A DNA stretch of 64,000 nucleotides from assembly GCA_001939145.1 (NCBI GenBank), contig LSRX01000137.1:835549-899548 (forward strand), written 5' to 3'. The DNA comes from Symbiodinium microadriaticum. Lineage: Eukaryota; Sar; Dinophyceae; Suessiales; Symbiodiniaceae. The notes beneath the pieces were generated by a model. It was not told the DNA's origin and did not search any database. It saw nothing but the letters and a program-made list of their open reading frames with translations. Below are positions 11,400-23,263 of this stretch, piece by piece; positions within the stretch are counted from its first letter, which is position 1; each line of letters begins with the position of its first letter. The position numbers and the translations under genes are program-made.

Positions 11400-11965
11400 T
11401 TCGCTTAAACTGCTTAAACGCACCGATGATTAAACCCTGAATGTTCAAACCAGGAAAACCTTCTGACGAGTCATGTTTAAACCATAGCCATGAAGCCAAA
11501 CATGAGGCAAAATGCTTCAACATGCACGTCTAAACGCATTCGGGCAATCCTCTCACCCATGTTTAAACATGTTTAAAGTGTTTAGACTTGTCCCATCCAG
11601 CTCAAACTAACCACAGGGCTAAGGGTTTAAACCCCTTCGCCCGTGCTGGGATAAGGGTAGCACTAGAACAGGGGCGGCCTTAACGCATGAGGCTGATTCT
11701 ACAATAAACCCTGAGCCCGAAACTCCAGACTCCTAGCCCTGGCCTTGAGCCTCAGCCCCTAAAGAATATGCTTAAACAAGGGTTTAAACACATGCGGGAT
11801 GTGTGGCACTCCGGGCGTTGGCAAAAGCGCGCTTACACCTGTTTCAACTTCAACGCCTTTCTTGACATGCTTAAACCATGGTTGAAACATCTCACTGTGA
11901 AGCCACTGCTTAAACAAACAAACATCTGCCGACTGGCCAAACATGTTTAGACCGTTTAAACCTGA
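11400..11965. repeat. Cluster of GTTTAAAC palindromes and CTTAAAC motifs
   Basis: Five perfect GTTTAAAC palindromes lie at 11475, 11561, 11625, 11782 and 11954, with at least six further TTAAAC cores (11405, 11414, 11430, 11772, 11871, 11910), often in the context ATGYTTAAACNATG. The last palindrome contains the TAA stop of the topoisomerase gene, so the cluster coincides with that gene's 3' untranslated region. Confidence 0.85.
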
Positions 11966-14337
11966 ACGTATTTAAAACGACTCTCCTCGTTCTTAATGTT
12001 CAGGACTTGGAAGTCGCAGATTGGGCACATGTGTCCATAGGCTGTAGGGGTCTGGTCACTGCGCAAGCTGAGGCGCAGGACGACACCGCAAGCGCCGTTA
12101 GGACAAACGAGGAAGAGCTCTTGTCGAGACACGGCAGCTCGGCCCCTCTGCACGGGCCCACGACCACGGACGGCTCGCGCTCGCCCTCGCCCTCGCCCTG
12201 CCCTCCCAGCTCGCCCGCGACCCCGAGCTCGCCCACGCACTGCTCCGCCACCAGGAGGACCTCCCGGCATATGGCGGCGCAGCTCCATGCTCGCACCACA
12301 GCGACACATGGAAAAGGCCGCCTGCACCACTTGCGCACGTCGTCCCACGTCCAGTTGACTCGAGAAGTGCTGGCCGAGTGTATGGTCCAAGGCCGGGGCG
12401 TTGCGCTCCAGAGCAGCATAGCATCGCTGAGCTATGTCCAAGGCCTCATGTAGGAAGTCTTCCTTCCTTTGTCGGCCTGCGGCCACTGCTTCCATCCCAC
12501 GCTCCATGCGAGCTCGCAGGATCGGCTTGGACAGGTCCATGCCTTCTTCCGCCGCAAACCTTTGGTAGCCCTGAACCAGGGCGAGTCCTAGCCTCGAAGG
12601 CTCAAGCCGGCCATCTGCGTTCTTCACGGCGTAGGTCCGGGTTTGTATCTTCTGAATGTGGTCATGCATCGTTGCGTCCGTCCCTATTTTCTCACGATCC
12701 ATCAGGGAAATCAGGTCTGCCTCGCTGAGCAGCGGAGGCGGCTGAGTCCTGGATTCCGCCATCTCCAACAACGAGAAGGCCACCACCTCCTGGTTTCGAA
12801 ACTGAGGGAGCGGGTCGTTGACCCAATTCGAGTAAGGATAAACATCCAACCAGCCGCGGTCAAGCACTATATCTCCGGAGGTTGCAAACTCTTCTTCTGC
12901 GATCGATATTTCCACCTCTGTTCGGTTCCCTCGCGCGTCGGGGGCACAACATGCCAAAAAGTGTCCTTGTCAGGTGTCAAGGTGCACAAACTGACAGTTG
13001 CCCTGCTACTCAAGCAGATGCGTTCTGAAAGCCACAGCAAGCGTCGGGTGATGAGCTCGTAAACGCGCCACGACTCGTCATTGAATTGGCCACGCTCGCC
13101 TCGTCAGATCCATTGTGCAGCTATCAGCCAACGCAATGCGAACTTTCAGGCCGAGTCGCCACAGCGAACCGGGTGTATCGGTGGATGTGCATGGTCCTCA
13201 GCGCCAAGACTGCAAAGAGGAATGCCATACCAAGGATGTGCGTGCTAGGTTTGGCGATTCTGATTCTGATGCTTCCGTGTGTAGGGCCCAAAATCGCGCT
13301 TGTTGGAGCGGCCCTGTCCTAGCAGGTGCGCACCCCATCCCATAAGGCTCCAGGGGCCTGGGCAGAGGGCCATGCCACCGTGCCTTCTTCTCTTCTCCAT
13401 CTCCCTCCCTATCTCCCGAAAAAAAGAGCCAACCCCCCCCCCCCGGCATGCCCTTAGATTAGATCTGTTTCAGCACATGTTAGAGCACATGTTAGAGAGT
13501 CACGTGGCTTCCTGAGCCGCGTGCGTCATTCGAGCCAGCTCTTGGCTCTGTAAAGCGCCCGTCCACCAGGCTCCTGCGACGCATCGCCACACCCATTCTC
13601 CCACTTATCCTGGTGCACTTATTCAAATGGTCGTCATCTAGAAATGCCGGCGGCCTGGCGAAGTTCCCCCACGCGCTGGATGGAACCTGAACCAGGCATT
13701 TTCTAGCTCCACCTTCGACCTTCCTAACACAATCCATAAATGCGGCCTGCGTCCGCACCAGTCCGAAGACATCGATGGTTTTCTGAAAACGGTCCGTTTC
13801 CGTGCGAGGGTAGGAAATGTAGCCTGCAAGGTGGAAGAACAGCAGCTTGGCAAAGGAGGTTCCGTTTGACGCCTCCTTGGTACAACTCCTCGGCAACTTG
13901 CATGCATCGGGCTGACCTCAGGACATGCCACTGCTCAATGAAGGTCGAGAACAGGCGACAGCTGAGACGTTTGCGCCATGTGAAGTTTGGAGGTAGCGAG
14001 CTTCGTCATCCTGTCGAGGGGCACTTCGCTTGCAAAGAGACGCACATCAAACATGGCGGACAAAACCCTCATTGCCATCTGGGCCCAGGGACTGCACGGT
14101 GTTGAGGGGCAGCGGCCGCCATCGGCTCTTCGGCTCTTCGGCAATTCGCGTGACAAGGGCCCCTCGAGGCGCCTCAGAAGAGCTGCGAGCGTCACAAGAG
14201 CTCGCATTCATTGCTGCTGCGATTCTTCACTGAAGCAGTACCTGTAGACCAGATAGCCTTGTTCTTGCTACTACTACTACTACTACTACTACTCCTCCTC
14301 CTCCTCCTCCTGCTGCTGCTGCTACTGCTACTGCTAC

Positions 14338-14424
<87 letters not shown>

Positions 14425-15661
14425 ANNNNNNNNNNNNNNNNNNNNNNNNNNNNNNNNNNNNNNNNNNNNNNNNNNNNNNNNNNNNNNNNNNNNNNNNNNN
14501 NNNNNNNNNNNNNNNNNNNNNNNNNNNNNNNNNNNNNNNNNNNNNNNNNNNNNNNNNNNNNNNNNNNNNNNNNNNNNNNNNNNNNNNNNNNNNNNNNNNN
14601 NNNNNNNNNNNNNNNNNNNNNNNNNNNNNNNNNNNNNNNNNNNNNNNNNNNNNNNNNNNNNNNNNNNNNNNNNNNNNNNNNNNNNNNNNNNNNNNNNNNN
14701 NNNNNNNNNNNNNNNNNNNNNNNNNNNNNNNNNNNNNNNNNNNNNNNNNNNNNNNNNNNNNNNNNNNNNNNNNNNNNNNNNNNNNNNNNNNNNNNNNNNN
14801 NNNNNNNNNNNNNNNNNNNNNNNNNNNNNNNNNNNNNNNNNNNNNNNNNNNNNNNNNNNNNNNNNNNNNNNNNNNNNNNNNNNNNNNNNNNNNNNNNNNN
14901 NNNNNNNNNNNNNNNNNNNNNNNNNNNNNNNNNNNNNNNNNNNNNNNNNNNNNNNNNNNNNNNNNNNNNNNNNNNNNNNNNNNNNNNNNNNNNNNNNNNN
15001 NNNNNNNNNNNNNNNNNNNNNGGTGGTGGTGGTGGTGGTGGTGGTGGTGGTGGCGGCGGTGGTGGTGGTGGTGGCAGGACGATGAAGAGATCACAAGCAA
15101 CAATGGCACTCAGATTAACACAAGCACGAGCACCAGCAGCACGCACCAGAATTAGTGCGACCAGAAAGTGATGTGGACTCCGAGCCTCTTCCACGACCAG
15201 CTCGTAGAGCGCTAGAACAGCCAAGCGGTCGAACAGGCGGCCCCGACGCCAGTTGAAGCGCACGCTGTGACCGTCCTTTTGCACCTGATCATCGGACATT
15301 TGCGCTTGCGCAAGGATTAGGCTTTGCAATTTCCGACAGCATCGACACTCATCCGACATCCTCGAACACCATGTGCCCATGTACCGCCTGCACCTCAGCC
15401 TTGATGGACCAGAAGGGCTCGGACACGAAACGCTGAATGCGCAGAAATCCTGAAGGCCACGTGCTTGCAACGCTTGACTTGAGGAGTAAGTCAGGCCAGG
15501 GAAAGCTACAGAGACGTGGAGAAGATGGAAGCTTGCTTGCCACCGCAATTGGTCGCACACCATCAGCCCGGATCGTTATCATGGTCACAGCTTCATGGCC
15601 ATCATCATACGCAACATTCTGAGCTTAGTAGCATCACAATCGCCATCATCGTCATCATCAT

Positions 15662-15696
<35 letters not shown>

Positions 15697-15739
15697 CCAT
15701 CACCATCGCCATCATCAACGACATCATCGTCATCATCAT

Positions 15740-15774
<35 letters not shown>

Positions 15775-17736
15775 CCATCACCATCGCCATCATCAACGAC
15801 ATCATCGGCAGCTCATGCATGCAACAACTGATCTATCAGGGAGCTAGCACAAGGTCTGCATGCATCTCCAAATGCTCCCAGTGGTCATGCGTCGTGGAAA
15901 TAGCGAAAGCGCAGCGAGAATCATATGTGTATTCAGGACGGTGAACACCACACCCATGCATTGCTAGTGTTGGAATATGATAGTCAATGATCGTATCACC
16001 ACTTGTACGCGTCATACCCGGGGTCAGCGCCGTGATGATGACTGCCGCCATGATCGTCATGTTAACTTTTTCGTTATTACCAGCATCGTCACGTCCACCC
16101 CATCGAAACAGCAAGAGGACAAGCATCATCATCCGTTCTGACCACACAACTGCTATCGTCATTACATCGTCATCATCCTCATCATCATCATCATCATCAT
16201 CATCATCAGTTTCGTCGTCGTCGTCGTAGCCAGCGCCACCCACTGTCACAATACCTGTACGCATCAATAATTTGCCGGTCGAGGTTTGCTTGCTACTGCT
16301 AGTCATGTCCTGATTCTAATCGGGCCCAGGTGCGTTCGACGACAAAGCCCAAGGTGGGGAACTGCGCAGGCAGGGGTCAACGCATCCTTAACGCATCGAG
16401 CCCCGTTGAGCATGAATCGAGCCTGGCATGGGCCATAACTCAGCGGCTGCTGGCACAGCTCTGGGAACATGTTCTGGTACCTGGCTCTGTGAACAATACA
16501 CTGCACATCACATCATGCACGTCCAACAAGACGCGCACCGTAGGCTCATCCAACGCCTGGCATCCATGGCGATTGCCAAAAACTCCACCGGGGATGCGCT
16601 GAGTCGAGGGCGTAAAGGCCGATCCCGCCCGCAGATCAAAATGCTGACGTGCCTGTCGCTCGCGGCCGAGCCATGCCGAGTCCAATGCCAATGCCACTGA
16701 GGCTAGCGGCTAGATGTTCACGAAGGCCTCGACTGCGTCTGCCAGCCGCTGATCCGGATCTCGCAACGTCTGGCAGGCACCTCAGCCACAAGCGGGACAC
16801 GCTCCGCAGGCCGCGATCTGCAAAGGATGATGTAAGTGGCACACGAACGAGATCTTGCCTTGTCAGCGCCGAGAAAACTGCCCTGAAGACCTGTTGCCGG
16901 CTCGATGCACGGTGGCATGAAGACCGCATACGGCGACATCACGCCTGCAGCCGGCCGCCTGCTGCTCGCTGGCACGTCTCCAGCACCTATGTTGAGAGAT
17001 GAGCCGCGCACACTCTTTAAGTCTCAAGAGACACGGGCCTCGAAAGCGATGGCCTCGCCCTCCCTGTCGCAGTCCAGCCACAGCACGAGCCACCTGGGAC
17101 ACTGGGGAGCTCCACAGAGGCCATTGCGACAGAGCCGAGGCATCTGCTGGCACTGCCGTGCCAGGTCGGTGAGCATGAGCTCTAGGTTCTTGTTGTCGGC
17201 GGGTGCTTTTCGCTGGACCGGCACCTGCCCACGGCGTCGCAACGCATGCATGCTGCAATTCTGTGCCTCTCAGCGGCTTGGTGCCTGGAAAAGGATGGAG
17301 GGATTGTGTGCTTTCCACACACTGTATTCTGGTGGAAACCTTGACTTCACTGACTTCACTTTAGCAGCAAAGACGGAGAATAACAGAAAAGAAGATCTCT
17401 CACGGGTCGGGCGGCTGCGTTTCAAGCAGATGTCCCCGCACCGCTGTGACGACCATGCGGCATTGCCTGGGATACTGAAAGGTGTTTCCTTGTCACATCC
17501 GAGCGTTTGGAAAGAGTTCGGAGGCCCAGATGCGTCTGACGTAGTGTGAAGGGAAACTCGGTGACCGGGATTCCATGACTGTTCCGACCTGCTCAGCAAG
17601 TGATGAGAATACGACCGAGCCACGCAGAAGCACACGGAAGGAACATTGCATCATCGAGCCACGGGAAACTCCGCCGCCACCGAGTTGGCTGGTAATCTCT
17701 CGGGCCACAGAAGGCTTCTCGGCAACGTTGAGGACC
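11956..17736 (-). CDS. TOP3A: DNA topoisomerase III (TOP3A-like, type IA)
   Basis: Type IA topoisomerase that passes single strands through a transient 5'-phosphotyrosine break; eukaryotic TOP3A acts with a RecQ helicase to resolve recombination intermediates. Minus exons: 17736-17663 (VLNVAEKPSVAREI, Toprim start), 17466-17404 (MVVTAVRGHLLE), 17224-17035 (LVLWLDCDREGEAIAFE, metal-binding DxDxE), 16890-16849, 16769-16728, 16652-16612, 16480-16423, 16361-16334, 15449-15388, 15284-15186 (FNWRRGRLFD), 14127-14093, 14010-13975, 13916-13873, 13823-13759 (GYISYPRTETDRF, catalytic Tyr), 13686-13655, 13573-13525, 13196-13170 (DHAHPPIHP), 13099-13046, 12965-11956 (TAA stop). Most exons join in frame and align with TOP3A order. 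The tail has a GR-rich stretch then a Cys4 cluster (CPNGAC...CPIC). Donors are mostly GC; 13046 is GA. The first exon (start codon) and one short exon (around 16600-16490) were not found. Confidence 0.95.
14268..14425. repeat. (CTA)n microsatellite with CTC/CTG variants
   Basis: Nearly pure CTA repeats, interrupted by CTC and CTG runs, run into the assembly gap. It sits in the topoisomerase intron between the exons ending at 15186 and starting at 14127. Confidence 0.95.
14426..15021. other. Assembly gap (596 N)
   Basis: Run of unknown bases. The left flank is CTA repeat and the right flank GGT repeat, so the true length is uncertain. Flanking topoisomerase exons are contiguous in the protein except for a short missing segment, so a small exon could be hidden in or near the gap. 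Confidence 0.99.
15022..15075. repeat. (GGT)n microsatellite
   Basis: GGT repeats with one GGC interruption, on the right edge of the gap. Confidence 0.95.
15645..15800. repeat. Two tandem copies of a 78-base ATC-rich unit
   Basis: The unit (ATC repeats with fixed variants ATCGTCATC, ATAATC, ACCATCACC, GCCATCATCAACGAC) is repeated at an offset of 78, as shown by the GT of ATCGTC at 15651 and 15729. It lies in the intron between topoisomerase exons 16361-16334 and 15449-15388. Confidence 0.9.
16157..16229. repeat. (ATC)n/(GTC)n microsatellite
   Basis: A second ATC-type tract in the same topoisomerase intron. Confidence 0.9.
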
Positions 17737-17759
17737 CTGTGTGGCAGACGTGTCACTGC

Positions 17760-18465
17760 TATTCCAAGTCGCTACGGAAGCATGAATGTGCCGGCCTGAT
17801 TCCACCGGGAGCCATGGCTCAGCAAAGACGGCCATGGGAAAATGTAGCCTAGAAGTGCTCCAAACCCTGTGAGGTGGCAAGACGGGCAGGCTCGGCAAAC
17901 AGGCACCAGCAGAGTCAAGGATGTTTAATGATGTTTATAATGTGTGGCCAATGCTGTTACGTAATGTTAGAGCTGGTTTGCTGCGTGGAATTGAGAAAGT
18001 CTCGGTGGACCGGAGCCTGAAGGCTAACCAGCAAGCAGCTCGGATCACAACCTCTTCGACACCCAAAGGATGCAGATTGGGCTCCGGCAGTTGCTGGAAG
18101 GTCTTATCTCGGCGGTACAGGCATAAGGCGCGTCACATCAGATCATCAGTCAAAAGCTTAACTAGAACGTTGCCTGCTGGCGAAAACCAGTGCTCTCCCG
18201 ACCGTTTGTGCTATGCGTGCTGTTGACCACTGCAGTCCAGCAGCTGTCTATGTTGGCGAGGCGTTGCCGCCGTCTCCGCAACAAATCGACCTGAGTTCGC
18301 TGTAGGTGCGGAATATGCTGAGGGCTCCCTGTATATAATGAGTCACCCTAAGAATAGTATGACATTATGACCAATTACTTCGGTAACATCACCTCTTTGC
18401 TCCAGGCGTTGTAGCGCAACCTCTTTCGGGTGACCTTGGCCAGTCGAGGGACAGTACGTAGCTCC
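17760..18465. other. Upstream of topoisomerase; no gene recognised
   Basis: Should hold the first topoisomerase exon and its promoter, but no start exon could be picked out. Stretch 17921-18000 is AT-richer (ATGTTTAATGATGTTTATAA). Confidence 0.4.
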
Positions 18466-18830
18466 CTAGAGCCAGCCTGACTTCAGTTGACAGGCAAAGA
18501 CTGCGGCATCGAGATTTTGCTGCTCCTCGTCTGTGAGGCCTCGGTGCATGATTAACCAGCAGCATATCGATGATCTTTCCCGGAAGTTAGCGACCTGAAT
18601 TCTGAAAACTTCGGTGTCGGACATTCCACGTTTTTGGGAGACCTGGGGAGGTGGGAACAGCCACAAGCACTTGCTGTGGGGTGCTCCATCCGACTCTAGC
18701 CACTCCGAGCAGCAGACTCTCCACCCTGCGTCTGGCCTCAACGAGGCTTGCGGATTTCGGAAGCATCAAACGGGGGCTCAGTTGGCCCAAAACGGGAGGC
18801 CTTTCCAGCGCTGAGCAGAAGCTCACTTCT
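18466..18830 (-). CDS. Hypothetical gene, probable exons
   Basis: Two minus-strand segments look coding. At about 18560-18470, after an AG|G acceptor, are VANFRERSSICCWLIMHRG and LTDEEQQNLDAAVFACQL. At about 18790-18670 are SASLVEARRRVESLLLGVAR and VGWSTPQQVLVAVPT. Both are stop-free with normal amino-acid balance. They lie upstream of the topoisomerase gene in the same direction. No family recognised, and whether they belong to one gene is unknown. Confidence 0.4.
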
Positions 18831-18839
18831 CGCTCAAGG

Positions 18840-20200
18840 ACCCCGACCCAGCATCTCCGCCACAGCGAGGCGCTGCTCCTGAGAAAGGGAGATTATGAAG
18901 AGAGCCTCCTATAACGAAACTCTCCCTGCTGCTTTCCAGGAGAGAGGCGCTCTCTCTCGGCACCTCCACCGCCAAAGATCGCTCACAGGCTCGCTTTGCG
19001 CCCTGGCATAGACCGCGGACCTCACAACAGGGCTTGGTCCAAGGAGACGCGGGATTGATGCCGCAGATCTATGCAGGGGCAGCTGCATGCAGCGGAGCAG
19101 GCTGAAAGGTGGGGCTCCTTGGTATCCGGCAACCAGAGGTCGAAGGACCAGGAGCAGCAGCAGGAGTCGTCGCTTCTGGTACCGAGCAGTAAAGCAGCAC
19201 AGCAAGCAAAGGAATCTCACCCTTGCTATGACTGCACAGAGAAATTGTGCTAGCAATGGCAACCTAATATCACCGCAAAGGGGACTGAAGCAAACTGAGC
19301 GACTCCAAGTTTGTGAAGAGCTCCGCCATCTCCAGTTCTTCCTTCCGGCTGCGAGAAGAAGATACTATAGCAGTATGGCCCTTCTGGGAATTGCCCTTCC
19401 AGTTGCGAACAGCTGTGGTGCAGATGCGGCTCTACTGATATCTACCTCGCCTCGATGCATTCCGCACGGCCAAGGGGGTATAAAGAAGGAGGAGGGTAAG
19501 GTGAAACAACCCTCCACCGAACCCAAGCAGCTTTGGCTTCGGGCCTTCGCAGCCGGCTCAGACTTCGCTCGCTGGCGAAGCTTCTCGACCTAAGCCATGG
19601 GCAAATGATGCCTGAAGTGGCCAACTCTCTTGTTTTGACTCATGTACTCTAGAAACTACACTGTGGTGCCCGAACAAAAACATCCTAAGGGCTCTTGGAG
19701 TCTCTGAGAGGCTACGACGAAACCATCTCCATCCACATGCGGCAGCACTTGTGTCTATGCTGCAACCGAGACTCTTCAGAATCCTGCCTCCTTGGGATTG
19801 AGGAATAACTTCCAGTGTACATGATGCTCAGGCTCTTTTTGACGGCGACCAAGGCTCTGCCCGTCCGGATCATCCTCATCAGACTCTTCGCAATCCACCT
19901 GGCCAGCCATGACACCTCTTCTTGTCGATCTGCCCATCTATCCGTCTACCGCATGTATATGTTGTCATGACAGGGGAAGAGATGGTGAGATAGGAGAGGG
20001 AGAGAACAGAGAGCGAGAGAGAGAGAGAGAGAGTGAGTCAGAGATGGAGGCAGACACACACATATGATAGCACATGTCGATCTGTCAATCGGCTTGCCAT
20101 TTGGCCTTCATACCTACAAGTCAATGGACTTATATGACGTGTCTGACTTATCTGTGGATTGCTTTTTCCTAGGCACTGATCTGAGCTGCTCACATGGAAG
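18840..20200. other. No gene recognised; GA microsatellite at 19985-20035
   Basis: Only short frames without family features. A (GA)n tract lies at 19985-20035. Confidence 0.5.
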
Positions 20201-20204
20201 TCAT

Positions 20205-20990
20205 CGTCCTCCTGTGCTGAGATCCGCTTCACACATATGGTATTGCGAGTGCTTGCATTCTGTCATCGTTTCTTCTGGCAAGATCGCTCGAAATAGCGTG
20301 CACTTCACATCGGTCCTCTTCATCTCGGGCATCATATGCCTGGCAACTTGCATCCAATCTCTCCCGAAGCCGCGCCGTTCCGCCTTTCGCATGGCCTTCT
20401 GTGCCAGGTCCATGGCAAACTTTAAGGCTTTGGCCTGACCAGGGACGGGGCGTGCCCATGTCATGATTCGGGGACATCAAGCAGCACGGCAAGTCGCCGG
20501 ACGGCCTGGCCCGTGATCTTTGACAGAGCCTTGCCGATGTTGTCGCCCGTGGCCTCCGACTTCTCTCCCACCGCTGCGGCCACGGCAGCATCGACCCCTG
20601 CCTGCTGAACTAGTAACTAGCAGTAGCATGGAGCCGCTTCCATGGGCACGGTGCAGCAGAACGCAGTGATCCCAGCCTGACTGACTCGCCGACTCTGTCG
20701 CCGGCTGCCCCGACGAGGCTTCAAGGAGGACTTCGGCTTGACAGCTTCCTCTCTTTGCAGCTCCTGCCACAAGATGTTGCCGGCTGTCACTGGCTACAAC
20801 ATGCCGTGCCAAGCCAAGCATTCATGTCGCCTGGCCGAGGTCGTCCTCGAACATAGACATCGCAGAAACCTGTCTGTGGCCCCCCAAAAAACATGAAGCG
20901 ACTAATTAAGGACTGTCGGCAAAACGTCAAGCCCAAGCTCGTTTCAGCTGCTTCGCCGGCCTCTGGAAGGATGTTTCGTGGCAACTGCAA
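20205..20990 (-). CDS. Hypothetical gene, four probable exons
   Basis: Minus-strand segments with coding character: about 20990-20915 (LQLPRNILPEAGEAAETSLG), 20775-20650 (LQREEAVKPKSSLKPRRGSR, basic), 20605-20465 after a TTCAG acceptor (GVDAAVAAAVGEKSEATGD, then NIGKALSKITGQAVRRLAVL), and 20439-20213 after another AG|G (AKALKFAMDLAQKAMRKAER, then GFGRDWMQVARHMMPEMKR). The last frame ends in TGA near 20213. The second and third segments share a frame broken by a single TAG that would fall in an intron. No family is recognised; alanine- and lysine-rich helices dominate. Confidence 0.5.
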
Positions 20991-20999
20991 GAGACATCG

Positions 21000-22570
21000 C
21001 CGTACCTTGCACCCTCTTGTAAATGTCTCAGCACCTTACACATGATACCCCATGATGATGCTCCAGGAAAGTAGGGTCTCCATGCGCAGCGAGCCCTGGT
21101 TCTGAAGATGGAAGTGCTGGCCCCCGCACCTATTTTCAGTATTCATGCGGACAGCTGGGACGGCTGAAGAATTGCCACACGGTAGGCAGGCAGACATGCT
21201 GGCTCTAGCACATAGGCGCGGTAGCATGTTTCCCCGGTGCCAGCACATCCAGGCAGTGACGGCTGCGTCGATGGCCTCTCTGCCCGTCAGGCTTCTCTAG
21301 GTACTTCAGCACTGATGCCATCCGACTCTGTGCTTGATGTGCTGTTGCTTCTGCTGGCCCTGGCGGGTCTAAGCATCCTGGATGCTGTCGAATTCTCACA
21401 AGCCTTGCCCCAACCGCCTGAAGAAAGGCTTGCTGAAAATATGTGCAATTCGCTAGCCTTCAAGGCTCCAACGATCGCACGTTTCAACAGTCAGGGTTCT
21501 AACCTGAACTGCATGAATCGAACCAGGTCACTAAATGAGCTGTGGTTCGGAGCTCCTGTGAGATTGGACTTCTCATGCCTCCTACCTGTCCTTGTACAAA
21601 AGGGCTGCTTGAATTAAGCTGCCCCAAGGAGGACCGACTACTGTTCATTAGCACATCTGCGGAGCCACTCCTGTCGCCCTGGGCCTCACCAATATTGCCA
21701 GTCCTTTGAGGTGCCTTCACGCCTCAGACTCGGTGACAGGCTCGTCTCCTCTTCTGCGGGCCCCTGCCGTGTCTGAGGCAGGTGCGCTGGTTTCAGGAGC
21801 TGCGGATTCCTGCGAATCACCCAATCTAGACTCAGACAGACCAAACTTGACGGCCTGCTATCACTGAGCATTTGCAGTGCAGTTGCTCACCGCAGCTCCG
21901 TCCTGGGAATTTGGCTAAAGGAATCCGGCTGCGAGGCCTGAGTGCGAGCTGTGTAGGCGGCTGAGGATCGCCTGCACGGCCAGGATGCTGAAGCAGCAAT
22001 CCACGAGTTGTGTCACGACGTTCCCAGCCTGCCGTCCACGTCAACACTCACCTGGCTCCTTAGCTTCTCGTCGAACAAACCGCCCCTTTCTCGCGCTCTC
22101 TGCAAGCGAGTGGCTGCAACGCGCTGTCCTGGCATCGTGGGCTCATGGCTCTTCGCTCATCCCCCGCAAAAGGCGCGGCCGGTCCTGCAGCCCAGGCCGG
22201 GCAGGCACGTCCTGCAAGAAACCCGTGACTGGCGGCTGGCGATCTCCTAAGAACTAGCCTACAGATCATTTCAGCCTGTTCCGTGCTCACGACCGTCGAC
22301 CGGACACAGACTGCGACCCCCTGCAATGATCTGCTGCATCGCCGCACCGAATTGAATTCATGCCGACGAAAGCTGTAGGGCTGGAAGCGAAGGCTTTTAC
22401 GTTTAGTGTGATTGCAGTTGTGTGCAGCAGCATTCGCGGTAGCATGTCATGCAGGATGTTCGTGGAGCGCGAGCGAAGCATTGTGATGCTCACGACACCC
22501 TCCGAAAAACGTTGTATTTCGAGTGTTGGCTAAGGCGGACTGCGTGACTGAGACAGCAGAAGAATGAACC
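21000..22570. other. No firm gene
   Basis: A plus ORF at 21237-21617 contains a hydrophobic run (VLDVLLLLLALAGLSILDAV) and an opposing minus frame is also open; neither is convincing. A short minus segment near 21290-21230 (TGREAIDAAVTAWMCWHR) could be an exon. Confidence 0.35.
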
Positions 22571-22573
22571 CGA

Positions 22574-23263
22574 TCATGAGCGAACTTCACTCGAGGTCGA
22601 GCAATGAGGTGACGAGTAAACAGCAACCAACCCACGATCACCATAACAATAACAATCAGAACATGAGTGAGCTAATCGTCGGTTCCGGTGCCTTGAGCGC
22701 AAGCGCCAAATCCCGCTCGGACCTTCAGGCTTACAGAGAACTGCATGTGCTACACAAAAGCGGGCAACAGGGTCCCTGGCATCGCAGCATCCCTGAGGGC
22801 AAGCTCCTGGAAGGTGGACTATAGGCTTTCGGCGGTCCGTGGCTTTGAGGCCCATGTCCTTGCTGGTGAGCTGCGGGTTGTCCTGGCAAAGCTTTGCGAC
22901 GAAACGCTCCTTGCTCTGTGCTTCAACCGGGGGCCTGAATCGCGAGCGAAGATCCAGCTCCCAGCCCCTGAGAGACATGCGCTGGCATCCGACGAGCGAC
23001 CTCCACCTGTCGAAACACACTATGGGCCCGGCATCCTCCGGGGTGACCTTGCTCACCTTCGGTGGCCTCAGCTTGGCTCCAAGGCGGCGCCACTGGCGCA
23101 AATCTACTCCCGACCTCTTCTTGTAGATCCAATACCCGGATGCGGTGGCTACAAGAAAGCCAGCTCCTCTCTTCACATGCCACGGGCGATACCTACCAAG
23201 TCTCCCTCTCTGCAACGGTTCCAGGTAGCCTCCAACTGCCACCGCCCAATAGATCACGACCAT
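22574..23263 (-). CDS. Hypothetical protein, two hydrophobic segments
   Basis: One of the longest believable single frames, about 230 codons from ATG at 23263-23261. It starts with a hydrophobic stretch (VVIYWAVAVGGYLEPL), has a second (GAGFLVATASGYWIY), then a basic, tryptophan-containing region (VDLRQWRRLGAKLRPPKVSK) and FVAKLCQDNPQLTSKDMGLK. Coding character weakens after about residue 155, so the true exon may stop near 22800. The long plus ORF over the same bases is probably its shadow. No family recognised. Confidence 0.5.
   Translation of the reverse strand: MVVIYWAVAVGGYLEPLQRGRLGRYRPWHVKRGAGFLVATASGYWIYKKRSGVDLRQWRRLGAKLRPPKVSKVTPEDAGPIVCFDRWRSLVGCQRMSLRGWELDLRSRFRPPVEAQSKERFVAKLCQDNPQLTSKDMGLKATDRRKPIVHLPGACPQGCCDARDPVARFCVAHAVLCKPEGPSGIWRLRSRHRNRRLAHSCSDCYCYGDRGLVAVYSSPHCSTSSEVRS

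Noticed and set aside
14192-15563. ORFs of 305-409 codons across the gap
   Set aside because: They consist of translated N and trinucleotide repeats.
15645-15800. Regularly repeated units as a possible CRISPR array
   Set aside because: They are simple ATC repeats without unique spacers, in a eukaryotic intron.
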